A DNA stretch of 64,000 bases from Avimonas intestinalis (GCA_904380375.1 CAJFID010000004.1:1-64000); one strand, 5' to 3'. Shown: positions 34,540 through 43,317, counted from the stretch's first letter. A program made the numbers and translations. The notes: generated by a model not told the origin, from the letters alone.

Positions 34540-35364
34540 TTACCGCGCGACAAGGCGGTAAATTTCCCCCTTTTTCACGCCGGTTTCCGACGCTGCGCGT
34601 TTCGCCGCCTCCGAAGCGGAGAGCCCCTGCGCCATATAGCCGGCAGCCAGCTCCGCCGCCTGCTCGGGCGTTATCTCCGCCGGGGCGGGAGGGGCCGCGC
34701 CCTCAACCACCAGCACAAACTCCCCCCGGGGCGTCTCCTGGCGGAAGCGGCAGGCCGCCTGCGCGAGGGTGGTGCGGATGACCTCCTCGTGGATCTTGGT
34801 CAGCTCCCTCACCATGGCGATCCGCCGGTCCCCGAAGGCCGCATAGAGATCCTCCAGCGTGGAAGGCAGCTTATGCGGCGCTTCATAAAACACCATGGTC
34901 CGCCGCTCCTGCTTAAGGGAATCCAGATGCTCCTGCCGGCCCCGTTTATTCATACTTAAAAACCCTTCAAAGGTGAAGCGGCCGGAGGGCAGGCCGGACA
35001 CCGCCAGAGCCGTGACCACCGCGCTGGGCCCCGGCACCACCCCAACTGGGATCCCCCGCTCATGGCACAGGGCGACCAGGTCCTCCCCCGGGTCGGAGAT
35101 GGCCGGCATCCCGGCATCGGTGACCAGAACGGCGTTTTCCCCTGCCTCTATGCGGGCGGCGATCTGCTCCCCGCGTTCCCGCTTGTTGTGCTCAAAATAG
35201 CTCACCAGCGGCTTTTTGATCCCAAAATGGGTGAGGAGCCCCAGCGTCACCCGCGTATCCTCCGCCGCGATAAAATCGCAGCTTTCCAACGCCTGCACCG
35301 CGCGCGGCGAAAGATCGGACAAGTTGCCGATCGGCGTCCCCACCAATGTCAATACGCCCGCCAT
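34540..35364 (-). CDS. rsmI: 16S rRNA (cytidine1402-2'-O)-methyltransferase RsmI
   Basis: 274 residues. SAM-dependent, methylates the ribose of C1402 in the decoding centre. Family motifs: LTLVGTPIGNLSDLSPRAVQ, AAEDTR, VTDAGMPAISDPG, VVPGPSAVVTALAVSGLP and FYEAPHKL. C-terminal helical end (SASEAAKRAASETGVKKGEI) is typical. Start after TTGGAGG. Lies behind trmN6 as in Bacillus (yabB-yazA-yabC), without a yazA homologue. Confidence 0.96.
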   Translation of the reverse strand: MAGVLTLVGTPIGNLSDLSPRAVQALESCDFIAAEDTRVTLGLLTHFGIKKPLVSYFEHNKRERGEQIAARIEAGENAVLVTDAGMPAISDPGEDLVALCHERGIPVGVVPGPSAVVTALAVSGLPSGRFTFEGFLSMNKRGRQEHLDSLKQERRTMVFYEAPHKLPSTLEDLYAAFGDRRIAMVRELTKIHEEVIRTTLAQAACRFRQETPRGEFVLVVEGAAPPAPAEITPEQAAELAAGYMAQGLSASEAAKRAASETGVKKGEIYRLVAR

Positions 35365-35600
35365 AAAAATCCTCCAAGTATATTTTTATATATAAAGTCC
35401 TTATAGTATTTAGCAATAAGGCGTAATATGCCTTGTTGGCCTTTTGCAGGGCCCCCCGTTCAGCGCCGCAGCGTCCTCCCGGCGGAAAAGCCTGCCGGAA
35501 ACAGGGCTTGCAGAGCCGGAGGGAATAATGCGGGCGGCCGGGCTGGCACAGCGTCTGTTCCCCATCCCTGTCCCTTTCCCTGACCGGGCCGCCGCCCCTG

Positions 35601-36344
35601 TCAGGAGCCCCCGCCTTCCAGCAGGGAGGCTTCCACCCGCAGGCCGCCGGGGCGTCCGCCCTTGCGGCCCTCGCACAAAAAGAGCCACGGCGCTTTGCCC
35701 GGCGCCGGCTGGACAAAGCGCAGGCGTTTCGGCTCCAGGCCGGCCCCGCGCAGGGCCGCCAGGACATCCGTCAGCCGTTCCGGCCGGTGGCAGAGGCAGA
35801 AGCGCCCGCCGGGACGCAGCAGGCCGGCGGCCGCTTGAGCCGCATCGGCCAGGGTGCAGCCGGGCAGAGAGGGGTCCGCGGTTTCATGCCGGGCAATCCG
35901 GGCAGCCGGGGAGAGGGATACGCCGCCGCTGCCCGGCGGGAAATAGGGCGGGTTGATCGCCGCCAAATCCATCGTCCCCGGCTCCAGCCATTCCCGCCAG
36001 CGGCGCAGGTCGGCGGTATGCACCCGCAGGCGGCCGGCAAAGCCGCTGTCCTGCGCCGACCGCTGGGCCAGCTCCGCGGCGGCCGGCTGGATTTCGAGCG
36101 CGTCAGCCATGAGCTCCGGCCGCTCCAAGCACCAAAGGACGGCCAGGATGCCGCAGCCCGCCCCCAAATCGACCGCACGGCGGGCAGGAGGCTTGGCCGC
36201 CCGCTTGCCGGAGTAGGGCGCATCGCCCCCGGGCTCATAAGCCGCCAGCGAAAAGCGGGCCAGCAGCAGCGCATCCTGCCCAAACCGGTGCTCCCGCGAT
36301 ATCCAGACGCCCGCCCCGCCGCCGAGCGGCTCCCATTGCGGCAT
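35601..36344 (-). CDS. tRNA1(Val) A37 N6-methyltransferase-like protein (TrmN6/YabB family)
   Basis: 247 residues. Class I SAM methyltransferase: HRFGQDALLLARFSL near the N-terminus, SAM site VDLGAGCGILAVLW, acidic ALEIQPAAAE and the catalytic NPPYF (N-P-P-Y type for base amino groups). Start chosen at MPQWEPL because AGGGGG is eight bases upstream; earlier in-frame codons lack ribosome sites. Position next to rsmI supports the YabB/TrmN6 assignment. Some paralogues act on other substrates, so the exact tRNA target is inferred. Confidence 0.85.
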   Translation of the reverse strand: MPQWEPLGGGAGVWISREHRFGQDALLLARFSLAAYEPGGDAPYSGKRAAKPPARRAVDLGAGCGILAVLWCLERPELMADALEIQPAAAELAQRSAQDSGFAGRLRVHTADLRRWREWLEPGTMDLAAINPPYFPPGSGGVSLSPAARIARHETADPSLPGCTLADAAQAAAGLLRPGGRFCLCHRPERLTDVLAALRGAGLEPKRLRFVQPAPGKAPWLFLCEGRKGGRPGGLRVEASLLEGGGS

Positions 36345-36550
36345 ATCGCCATCCCCCTGTCCTGTTGCTTTTCTCATCCTTCCTGCCATTCCGGCAGCCG
36401 GTCCTGCTGGGCAGCAGGCGCACGGATGCTCCCGCATACCGCCTAGCGGCCCTGCGGCGGCTTTCTCCTCAGCCTCCGCAGGGCAGGCTGCGTCGGCCCC
36501 GCGGGCCATGAAACAGGCGGCCGGCAGAAACCGCCTTCCCGCCAAAAAGA

Positions 36551-36587
36551 CATTGCCGGGCAGCCCGCAGCGGGCCGCCCGGCAATG
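36551..36587 (-). terminator. Terminator of the ferredoxin gene
   Basis: Stem CATTGCCGGGC with GCCCGGCAATG plus inner GGCCCGC/GCGGGCT pairing, followed on the minus strand by TCTTTTTGG. Confidence 0.75.
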
Positions 36588-36600
36588 GAGCGTGCAGAAC

Positions 36601-36771
36601 TTATTCCGCCTGAGGAGCGCCCACGGGACATACGTCCGCGCAGCTTCCGCATTCGGTGCAGAGATCGGGGTTGATCTCGTACTTGCCGTCCCCCTCGGAG
36701 ATCGCGGAAACCGGGCATTCCGCCTCACACGCACCGCAAGCGATGCACTCGTCGCTAATCTTATATGCCAT
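36601..36771 (-). CDS. 2[4Fe-4S] ferredoxin (clostridial type)
   Basis: 56 residues. Two CxxCxxCxxxCP motifs: CIACGACEAECP and CTECGSCADVCP. Low-potential electron carrier for pyruvate:ferredoxin oxidoreductase, hydrogenases and the Rnf complex, which is encoded 21 kb away. AAAAAGGAGG ribosome site and own terminator. It sits inside the otherwise conserved ricT-trmN6-rsmI block, an unusual spot. Confidence 0.96.
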   Translation of the reverse strand: MAYKISDECIACGACEAECPVSAISEGDGKYEINPDLCTECGSCADVCPVGAPQAE

Positions 36772-36896
36772 GAAAAGCACCTCCTTTTTATGTTCGCTCT
36801 TATCATAACATAAAGCCGCAAAAAATCAAAGGTTTTTTGCGGAAAAAAGATGATCCGCGCAGGAATTCCTTTTGGCTTTTCTGTTAAAAAAAGGGA

Positions 36897-37763
36897 TCAC
36901 TTTTCCAGGCTCCCCAGTTCTTCGAGCTCCTTCTTCTCCACCTTGATGCGGCCGTCGCGGATCACCTTAACGTCCCGGACGTGAACCGAAACCGGAGGCG
37001 AATCCGGCGCCTTATCCAGACGCACCTTCAGCATCCCGGTCAGCAGGCTCGATTCCGCGACCACGCCCCGGCCTTCCTTGGTGGAAACCAAAGCCCCGGT
37101 CTTCGGGGTAATCTTCAGCAGGGATTCGTACGCCTCCTGCTCATATTTCAGGCAGCACATCAGCCGCCCGCAGGCGCCGGAGATCTTGGTCGGGTTCAGA
37201 GACAGCCCCTGCTCCTTGGCCATCTTGATCGAAACCGGCTGGAAATCGTTCAGGAACTGGGAGCAACAGAAGGGGCGGCCGCAGATCCCCAGGCCGCCGA
37301 GCATCTTCGCCTCGTCCCGCACGCCGATCTGCCGCAGCTCGATCCGGGTGCGGAAAACCGACGCCAGGTCCTTGACCAGCTCGCGGAAATCCACCCGCCC
37401 GTCGGCGGTAAAATAAAACAGGATTTTGGAGTTGTCAAAGGTGTACTCCACCCGCGTCAGCTTCATGTCGAGCTTATGCGCCGCGATTTTTTCCTGGCAG
37501 ATGGCGAAGGCCTTGGCCTCCTTTTCCGCATTCTCCTTAGAACGGCGGATATCCTCCGCCGTCGCGGGACGGACCACTTTCTTCAGCGGCTTGACGATTT
37601 CCGAATCGTCCACCACCCGGTTTTCCGTGACAACCTCGCCGCATTCCACCCCGCGAGCGGTTTCCACCACCACCAGGCACCCCCGCGCCAGGGTATGCCC
37701 GGCGGGGTCAAAAAAATATACCTTGCTCATGCTTTTAAAACGAACGCCGATTATTTCCGCCAT
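36897..37763 (-). CDS. ricT: PSP1-domain protein RicT (YaaT)
   Basis: 288 residues. PSP1 C-terminal domain with the Cys-rich core GLGICGRPFCCSQFL and SGACGRLMCCLKYEQ. In Bacillus RicT with RicA and RicF forms an Fe-S protein complex that directs RNase Y mRNA maturation and affects sporulation phosphorelay. Start at MAEIIGVRFK; longer frame upstream lacks a ribosome site. A 300-base leader with a duplicated sequence precedes it. Operon neighbours holB and darA match Bacillus order, with a promoter of its own between. Confidence 0.92.
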   Translation of the reverse strand: MAEIIGVRFKSMSKVYFFDPAGHTLARGCLVVVETARGVECGEVVTENRVVDDSEIVKPLKKVVRPATAEDIRRSKENAEKEAKAFAICQEKIAAHKLDMKLTRVEYTFDNSKILFYFTADGRVDFRELVKDLASVFRTRIELRQIGVRDEAKMLGGLGICGRPFCCSQFLNDFQPVSIKMAKEQGLSLNPTKISGACGRLMCCLKYEQEAYESLLKITPKTGALVSTKEGRGVVAESSLLTGMLKVRLDKAPDSPPVSVHVRDVKVIRDGRIKVEKKELEELGSLEK

Positions 37764-37903
37764 GGGAACCTCATTTCTCGCCGCTGCAAAAATCGGGCCG
37801 TACCCGGTATACGCATCCCCGCGGCGGGAGGACGCGCATAGCAAAGGCGCAGGGAGCACGGCGCACGGAGCGCCATAAAAAGCAAAAAATCTTATCAGAA
37901 TGC

Positions 37904-38054
37904 GCCGCCTATCCGGCTTCTTTTCCTGCCTTTCCCGGCGGCGCATCCGAAATGCCTCCGGCATTTCCCTTCCGGCTTCTTTCCCGCGGCCGCCTATCCG
38001 GCTTCTTTTCCAGCCTTTCCCGGCGGCGCATCCGAGAAACGCTCCGCGTTTCTC
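37904..38054. repeat. Two 47-base direct repeats, each followed by a different hairpin, in the ricT leader
   Basis: Copies at 37904-37950 and 37989-38035 differ at one position (T/A). Copy A is followed by AAATGCCTCCGGCATTT, copy B by GAGAAACGCTCCGCGTTTCTC, both perfect hairpins. They lie between the ricT promoter (38064-38092) and the ricT start, so they are transcribed. Confidence 0.85.
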
Positions 38055-38063
38055 CTTCTTTAT

Positions 38064-38092
38064 ATTATAGCATGAAGGCAGGACGCCTGCAA
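38064..38092 (-). promoter_or_regulatory. Promoter of ricT
   Basis: Minus strand TTGCAG (38092-38087), 17-base spacer, TATAAT (38069-38064). About 300 bases before the ricT ATG. Confidence 0.75.
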
Positions 38093-38194
38093 GAAAACGG
38101 CCGCGGATTTCCCGCTTTTTGCAGCATTTCCCACCCGGCGCGCCCTATCCAAAGCGGCAGAAGCCCCCGCTGGACGAGGGACGGGGACGGCCCG

Positions 38195-39190
38195 TCACCG
38201 TCCGGCGGCGGCGCGCAGGCGGCTGCACAGCAAGGTGAGGAACAGGGTATAATTGATGTTCCGCCGCCGGTCGGCCTGGAGCCCTTCCACCGTGCGGATA
38301 AGGGCGAGGAGCTGCCCCCGCGTAAGGGTGCGCGACAGCTTCTCCGCCGCCTGCGGCGCGGCCGAGAGCCCCCCGGCCTCCGTGGCGCCGAAACGCAGGG
38401 CAACGGCGTCCCGGAAGATCAGCCCGAGCGCGCCGAGCACCCCGTCCGCGAGCCCCTTATCCTTTTCCAGGGCGCCGGTCAGGCGGAGCAGCGCCAGCTC
38501 ATCCGGCGCGGCGACCGCTTCGGCAAAGGCGGGGGACAGCTCCATCACCTTTTGGAAAGCGCCGTCCGACAGCCCCTGCACCGCCTGGCCGATCAAGCCG
38601 CCGAAAACGGCCACCGCCTGCCCTACCGCCTCCGGGTCCGCATCGGGACGCAGGCGGCAGACGGCCTCCGCGGCCTCCTCCGGCGGCACCGGGCCGAGGG
38701 GGATGCACACGGCGCGGGATTGGATGGTGGGCAGGAGCTGTGCCCGGTTTTCGCATGTCAAAATAAACAACGCGTGGGCAGGCGGCTCCTCAAGGATCTT
38801 GAGCAGCGCGTTCTGCGCCTGCTCGGTCATCCCCTGCGCGCCGGCCAGGATCATCACCCGCCGGGGCGCCTCGTTGGGCAGGACGTAGACCGTGTCCCGT
38901 ATTTCGCGCACCGTCTCAATATGAAAGGAACGGGCCGCCCCCTCGCCGCCCGTTTCCAAAATATCGGGGTGGTTCCCGCCGGCCGCCTTGATGCAGGCGG
39001 GACAGAGGCCGCAGGGCTTCTCCCCCTCCCCGGTGCAGACGGCCGCCCGCGCGATCAGCCGGGCCAGGGTGCGCCGGCCGCTGCCGGCCGGCCCCTCAAG
39101 CAAAAGGGTATGGGGAAGCCGCCCCCCGTCCACAAAGGCGGAGAGCAGCTCCTTTGCCTGCCGATTCCCGGCAAATCCGTCAAACCGCAT
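38195..39190 (-). CDS. holB: DNA polymerase III delta-prime subunit
   Basis: 331 residues. Clamp-loader AAA+ subunit. P-loop LLEGPAGSGRRTLARLIARA is kept in degraded form, zinc module CGLCPACIKA follows, and sensor/box motifs ILAGAQGMTEQAQNALLKIL EEPP and FILTCENRAQLLPTIQSRA (the SRC-like motif is SRA here). Placed 30 bases after darA as in Bacillus (yaaQ-yaaR-holB). The yaaR gene is absent. Confidence 0.92.
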   Translation of the reverse strand: MRFDGFAGNRQAKELLSAFVDGGRLPHTLLLEGPAGSGRRTLARLIARAAVCTGEGEKPCGLCPACIKAAGGNHPDILETGGEGAARSFHIETVREIRDTVYVLPNEAPRRVMILAGAQGMTEQAQNALLKILEEPPAHALFILTCENRAQLLPTIQSRAVCIPLGPVPPEEAAEAVCRLRPDADPEAVGQAVAVFGGLIGQAVQGLSDGAFQKVMELSPAFAEAVAAPDELALLRLTGALEKDKGLADGVLGALGLIFRDAVALRFGATEAGGLSAAPQAAEKLSRTLTRGQLLALIRTVEGLQADRRRNINYTLFLTLLCSRLRAAAGR

Positions 39191-39219
39191 ACGGCTCGCC
39201 CCTGCCGTCCAAAGCCGGC

Positions 39220-39540
39220 TTACAGCTTCTCATAGCGCTCAATATTCATAACGAACACCGTCGCGCCGCCCACCGTGACCTCCACCGGGAAGGAGGCGTA
39301 GGCGGAGGTGCCGTAGGAGGTGCTCGGGATCATCTGGGTGCGCTTCTTTGAGTGCTTTTCAATCGTCGCCAGCACCTGGTCCACCCGTTCGTCGTCAACA
39401 CCCACCAGGAAGGTGGTGTTGCCCGCCATCAGGAACCCGCCGGTGGTCGCCAGCTTGGTCACCGAAAAGCCCTCTTTGGTCAGCGCAGTCGACACCGCGC
39501 TGCTGTCGTCCTTGTTCACAATCGCCAATACCAGTTTCAT
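39220..39540 (-). CDS. darA: Cyclic di-AMP receptor DarA (PII-like)
   Basis: 106 residues, the standard length. Starts MKLVLAIVNKDDSSAVSTAL, then GFSVTKLATTGGFLMAGNTT, the ligand loop, and ends with the beta strand VEVTVGGATVFVMNIERYEK. Binds c-di-AMP, a messenger for potassium and wall control; target unknown. Next to holB as in Bacillus. Confidence 0.95.
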   Translation of the reverse strand: MKLVLAIVNKDDSSAVSTALTKEGFSVTKLATTGGFLMAGNTTFLVGVDDERVDQVLATIEKHSKKRTQMIPSTSYGTSAYASFPVEVTVGGATVFVMNIERYEKL

Positions 39541-39615
39541 CGTGAATTCCTCCGTCCTGTCTATGGATTTTCCCGGCTTCCGCCGGTTTGATCAAAAAGC
39601 CGCCCAAGGGAGGCC

Positions 39616-40356
39616 CTATACGGCGCCGGCCCGGCGGAGCATTTCCGCCACGATCCGGGCGCCGCTTTCGGCCGCCGCCTTCTCAAACTCGTCATAGGAA
39701 ACGTGGGCCGCCTCCCCCGCAAGATCGGAAATCGCCCGCACAATCACAAACGGGACGGCGTTGGCGCAGGCGACCTGGGCAATCGCCGCGCCCTCCATCT
39801 CGGCGGCGCTGGCGCCAAACCGCTGTGCAATCTCCCGCTTGAGCGCGTCATCCGCCACAAAGACGTCCCCCGACGCGATTGTGCCGACCCGCACCCTCTG
39901 CGCGCCGAGCACCGCCTGCGCCGCGTCGCGGAAGGCGGCCACCAGGCGAGGATCGGCGGCAAAGCGGGTGGGCTTGGAGCCGTCTGCCTCGGGGCCGAAA
40001 TCCATATATCCCTTCACATGCCCGAAAGCCGTGATGTCAAAATCGTGCTGCACCGCGTCGGCGCCGACCACCAGGTCGCCAACCGAGAGGCCGGCCGCTA
40101 TGCCGCCGGCCACGCCGGTGTTGACCAGGGCGGCGACCCCGAAGCGGTCGATCATCGCCTGCGCGCACAGCGCCGCACAGACCTTGCCGACCCCGCACTG
40201 CGCCACCACCGCCGGCACGCCCTCAAGCGTCCCGGCATAAAAGTCGATCCCCGCGAGGCGCACGGCCGACCGGCCCTCCAGCCGGGAGGTCAGCAGCCCC
40301 ACCTCGGACGCCAGGGCGCCGATCACGCCCCACGTCCCTTGTATTTCTTTTCCCAT
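39616..40356 (-). CDS. mtnN: 5'-methylthioadenosine/S-adenosylhomocysteine nucleosidase
   Basis: 246 residues. Hydrolyses MTA and SAH to adenine and the thioribose, clearing SAM by-products. Purine-nucleoside-phosphorylase fold: VIGALASEVGLL at the N-terminus, VNTGVAGGIAAGLSVGDLVV, the catalytic region AAEMEGAAIAQVACANAVPF and IRAISDLAGEAAHVSYDEF with the conserved Asp. Start at MGKEIQ since GAGGGCG is nine bases upstream. Promoter at 40475-40503. Confidence 0.93.
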   Translation of the reverse strand: MGKEIQGTWGVIGALASEVGLLTSRLEGRSAVRLAGIDFYAGTLEGVPAVVAQCGVGKVCAALCAQAMIDRFGVAALVNTGVAGGIAAGLSVGDLVVGADAVQHDFDITAFGHVKGYMDFGPEADGSKPTRFAADPRLVAAFRDAAQAVLGAQRVRVGTIASGDVFVADDALKREIAQRFGASAAEMEGAAIAQVACANAVPFVIVRAISDLAGEAAHVSYDEFEKAAAESGARIVAEMLRRAGAV

Positions 40357-40474
40357 TGGCATCGCCCTCGTCGGATTGTTATAGCCCTGCCGCCCCTTGG
40401 GGCCGGCGGGCGGAGGCCGCGGCAAACCGGCGGCCCTGCCGCTATGCAGGGCGGAAGCCTGGCCTCTTGCTCAT

Positions 40475-40503
40475 AGTATACAGGAAAATCCGCCTTGTTA
40501 CAA
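40475..40503 (-). promoter_or_regulatory. Promoter of mtnN
   Basis: Minus strand TTGTAA (40503-40498), 17-base spacer, TATACT (40480-40475). Confidence 0.7.
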
Positions 40504-40781
40504 GGGATTTTTGTCGTTCCTTCCGTTTTTTCCCTCTCCGCCGCCCATAAACCGAAGTTTTACGCCGGCGAGCGCCCCCTCCCCGGCAGAGGCCGCGGGG
40601 AGCGCGCGATGCGGGTCCCGCCGGCTGCCTCAAGGGCCCCGACCCCGCCGCCGCGCTTTCTCCGGTGCCTCCGTCCCGCGGGAAACCTGCCCTGCGGAGG
40701 AAAAAGGAAGCCGCGGACAGCTTTTCCCGGATCGGAAGCCGGGCAGCGGGACGCCCTGCTGCCTACTATTGCATACACGGC
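40504..40781. other. Intergenic stretch without a gene
   Basis: GC-rich, no coding region or clear terminator seen between the decarboxylase stop and the mtnN promoter. Confidence 0.6.
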
Positions 40782-42146
40782 TTACCGCAGCACCACCAGC
40801 TGGTCAAAGCCCGCCTGCTCCAGCCGGAGCGCCGTCTCTTGGCAGACCCGTTCCCCGGGGACGACGGCCGCCACCCCCGGCGGGCAGGGACAGACCGTCC
40901 GCGCTGCGACCCGGCCCGCCGCCTCGGCGGCAGGCACCGTCTCGCAGGGAGCGAGCAGCGCCTCGCGGGGGGAGCAGGCCCTCTCCGGCCTCTCCCCGTC
41001 CCACGCATAGGCCGCCTTCGGCCGGCGGCCGAAAAAGCGGCCCCGGCGCAGGGCGACCGCCAGCCCGTGAACCGCCTCCCGCAGGCGCCCCAGCTCGGCC
41101 GGCGTGTTAAAGGGGGTGAGGATAAACACCACATACCGCCCGTCGGCATACTCGGGCTCGCATCCCTCCGCCCGGAAGAATTCCGCCGCGACCCGGCCGT
41201 CCACCCCGGCGCTGCCCGTATCCAGCGTCAAGCGGGCCGGGTCCTGCCGCGGCCCATCAAGCACGCCGATTTCCGCCTCCCGGGCGGCCCGGCGCAGCCC
41301 CGCCGCCTCCCCGGCGGTCAGGCGGTAGGCCTCCCTGCCCGCCCGCACCCACCAATCCCGCGCCAGATCAAGGGACGCGAGCACCGGAAAGGCGGGGGAT
41401 GTGGAGCCGAACAGGGCCATCGCGGCCTTCGCCTCCGCCCGCGCGGCCCAAGGAGCGCCGTCCGGCCGCCGGCCGATATGCAGCATTGCCCCCCCGGTCA
41501 GCACCGGGAGGGTCTTGTGCGCGGAATCGGCGGTCATCGCCGCCCCCAGCGCCAGCGGATGCAGGCCGAACGCGCCGAGATGGCTCCCGTGGGCGTTGTC
41601 TACCAGCAGGGGGACGCCCGCCTGCCGGCAAACCGCCGCAATGGCCGGGACATCCGCCAGCCGCCCGTAATAATCCGGGCTGGTAATATAAACTGCGTGT
41701 ATATTTTTATCATTATTCAACGTTTCGGCGATATCTACCGTCACCGGACGGCCATCCGGCCCCGGCCAAAGCCATACCGGCTCCAGCCCCAGGAGGGCGG
41801 CGGCATGGACGGCGGAACGGTGGGCGTTGCGCAGGAAAAGCACCCGGCTCGCCGCTCCGGCGCCCAGCAGGAGCATCGTCTGGATGCACAGGGTGCAGCC
41901 GCCCGCGCTGAACAGGGTCTCGGCCGCGCCGAAGGCCGGGGCGGCGAGCTTTTCCGCCTCCTCGATGACGTCGCCGCCGTCGTACAGGCTACCGGTTTCG
42001 GGCAGCTCGGTCAGGTCGTACTCCAGCCCGGCCAGCTCCCCGAGAAGGCCGGCCCGGCCCTTGTGCCCCGGGGTATGGAAGGAAGCGCGCCCCTTGGCGG
42101 CATAGCCGCGCAGGGCGTCCGCCAGCGGCGCGCCGGCATCATACAT
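40782..42146 (-). CDS. Orn/Lys/Arg decarboxylase-family PLP enzyme
   Basis: 454 residues. Fold-type I PLP enzyme: FHTPGHKGRAG near the N-terminus (family signature), DLTELPETGSLYDG, Ser/His PLP contacts in SAGGCTLCIQTMLLLGAG, LVDNAHGSHLGAF, and the PLP lysine in TADSAHKTLPVLTGGAML. It is the short SpeA/YaaO type of Firmicutes. Substrate (arginine, lysine or ornithine) cannot be read. The ATG overlaps the stop of the alanine-racemase-like gene (8 bases shared), so the two are translationally coupled. In Bacillus yaaO also lies beside tmk-darA-holB, which fits this position. Confidence 0.9.
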   Translation of the reverse strand: MYDAGAPLADALRGYAAKGRASFHTPGHKGRAGLLGELAGLEYDLTELPETGSLYDGGDVIEEAEKLAAPAFGAAETLFSAGGCTLCIQTMLLLGAGAASRVLFLRNAHRSAVHAAALLGLEPVWLWPGPDGRPVTVDIAETLNNDKNIHAVYITSPDYYGRLADVPAIAAVCRQAGVPLLVDNAHGSHLGAFGLHPLALGAAMTADSAHKTLPVLTGGAMLHIGRRPDGAPWAARAEAKAAMALFGSTSPAFPVLASLDLARDWWVRAGREAYRLTAGEAAGLRRAAREAEIGVLDGPRQDPARLTLDTGSAGVDGRVAAEFFRAEGCEPEYADGRYVVFILTPFNTPAELGRLREAVHGLAVALRRGRFFGRRPKAAYAWDGERPERACSPREALLAPCETVPAAEAAGRVAARTVCPCPPGVAAVVPGERVCQETALRLEQAGFDQLVVLR

Positions 42147-43203
42147 ATTCCCGGCGGGCAAACGCGCTGATCCCCACCGGATCCACCTCAAAGGAAACGA
42201 TATCCCCCGGCGCGCAGTCGGCGTCGGTCACATCAACCGTCAGGGCGGTCAGCCCGGCGCAGCCCAGCACCGGCAGGCGCTGGCCGTTGATTTCGCAGGT
42301 GAGCTTGTGGGCAAACAAGCCGCGGCGGCCTTGTGTTTCCTGCGGGAAGAGGCCGTCCGCCAGGCCGGCCGGTACCACTGCTACGCGGGTGGCCCGCTTG
42401 ACCCGGCAGCGCCCGTCCTGTCCGACGGTGGCGCCCGCCGGCAGCCATTTGATGTCGCACACCTCGGAAACGGCGCGGCCCACCTTTTTCAGGCCGCCCC
42501 GCTGCTTGGTCACCGCCTTGGGCGCTTCGCCCCGGCCGAAGAGCTCCGCCCCCACCCGCACGGCGGAAAGCCGCATCTCCGGGCAAAGGGCGAGCTGGTT
42601 GACGTCCGCCATATGGGCAAAGTCGGGGGTGAGCCCCTCCCGCCGCACGGCGGCGAGCACCCGGCCGAAGTCCTTGACCTGCTGCTGGCGGCGGGACGCC
42701 TTGCCATCGCTGCCCGCGGGCAGGGCGGTAAACACGCCGGTGAGTTCGAGGTTCCCCAGATGCCGGACGGTCTGGGCGGCCTTGGCGGCGTCCTGCGGGG
42801 CAAAGCCGAAGCGCCCCATGCCGAAATCAAAGCAAAGCTGGATGCGGGCGCGGCGGTGGAGCTTGCGGCTCAGCGAGCTGAGCAGCACCGCGCTTTCGTT
42901 GGAGCCGACCGCCGCCACCAGGTCGCTTTCCAGGATGGTCTCAATATCCTCCTGCCGGGAATAGGGGGTCAGCAAAAGGAGATCCACCCCCCGCACGGCG
43001 TCCGCGACCCGCACGGCCTCCTCCAGACGGGAGACCGCCATCGTCTTTACCCCCTCGTCTGCCAGGAGCTGGGCCACCGCCACGTCTCCCAGGCCGTAGG
43101 CGTTGGCCTCAAGCACCGGGATCATCGGGGTGTTGCCCACCTGCCGCTGCAGGAGATGGTAGTTCTGCAAAATTCGTTCCGTCTGGACCATCAGTGTGAT
43201 CAT
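42139..43203 (-). CDS. Alanine-racemase-fold protein lacking catalytic residues
   Basis: 354 residues. Clear fold-type III Alr homologue: VLEANAYGLGDVAVAQLLAD, FDFGMGRFGF, HMADVNQL, SAVRVGAELFG and VVPAGLADGLF. In Alr the PLP lysine lies in VVKANAYGHG; here it is Glu32. The catalytic tyrosine of the S-Y-G motif is Val260 (GATVGQ), and the second tyrosine of GYADG is Leu281. Without lysine no internal aldimine can form, so racemase activity is very unlikely. Strong AAGGAGG ribosome site, no stop or frameshift, so it looks selected for another job, perhaps regulating or binding the coupled decarboxylase. Confidence 0.88.
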   Translation of the reverse strand: MITLMVQTERILQNYHLLQRQVGNTPMIPVLEANAYGLGDVAVAQLLADEGVKTMAVSRLEEAVRVADAVRGVDLLLLTPYSRQEDIETILESDLVAAVGSNESAVLLSSLSRKLHRRARIQLCFDFGMGRFGFAPQDAAKAAQTVRHLGNLELTGVFTALPAGSDGKASRRQQQVKDFGRVLAAVRREGLTPDFAHMADVNQLALCPEMRLSAVRVGAELFGRGEAPKAVTKQRGGLKKVGRAVSEVCDIKWLPAGATVGQDGRCRVKRATRVAVVPAGLADGLFPQETQGRRGLFAHKLTCEINGQRLPVLGCAGLTALTVDVTDADCAPGDIVSFEVDPVGISAFARREYV

Positions 43204-43290
43204 CGGGGAGAGCCTCCTTTTCTTCCGGCGGCAGCGCCGGGTCTCCCGCTTATCCGCCCCGCCTCCCCTGCCAGGGGACAGGCGGCCGCA

Positions 43291-43317
43291 AAAACGGCGG
43301 CGGGATCGCCCGCCGCC
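43291..43317 (-). terminator. Terminator of the queG-like gene
   Basis: 9-bp stem GGCGGCGGG with CCCGCCGCC, ATCG loop; the minus-strand transcript ends in GTTTTTG. Confidence 0.8.

Noticed and set aside
37764..37964. N-terminal extension of RicT by 67 residues
   Set aside because: The extension is Arg-rich, has no family counterpart, and the inner ATG has the better ribosome site and matches known RicT starts.
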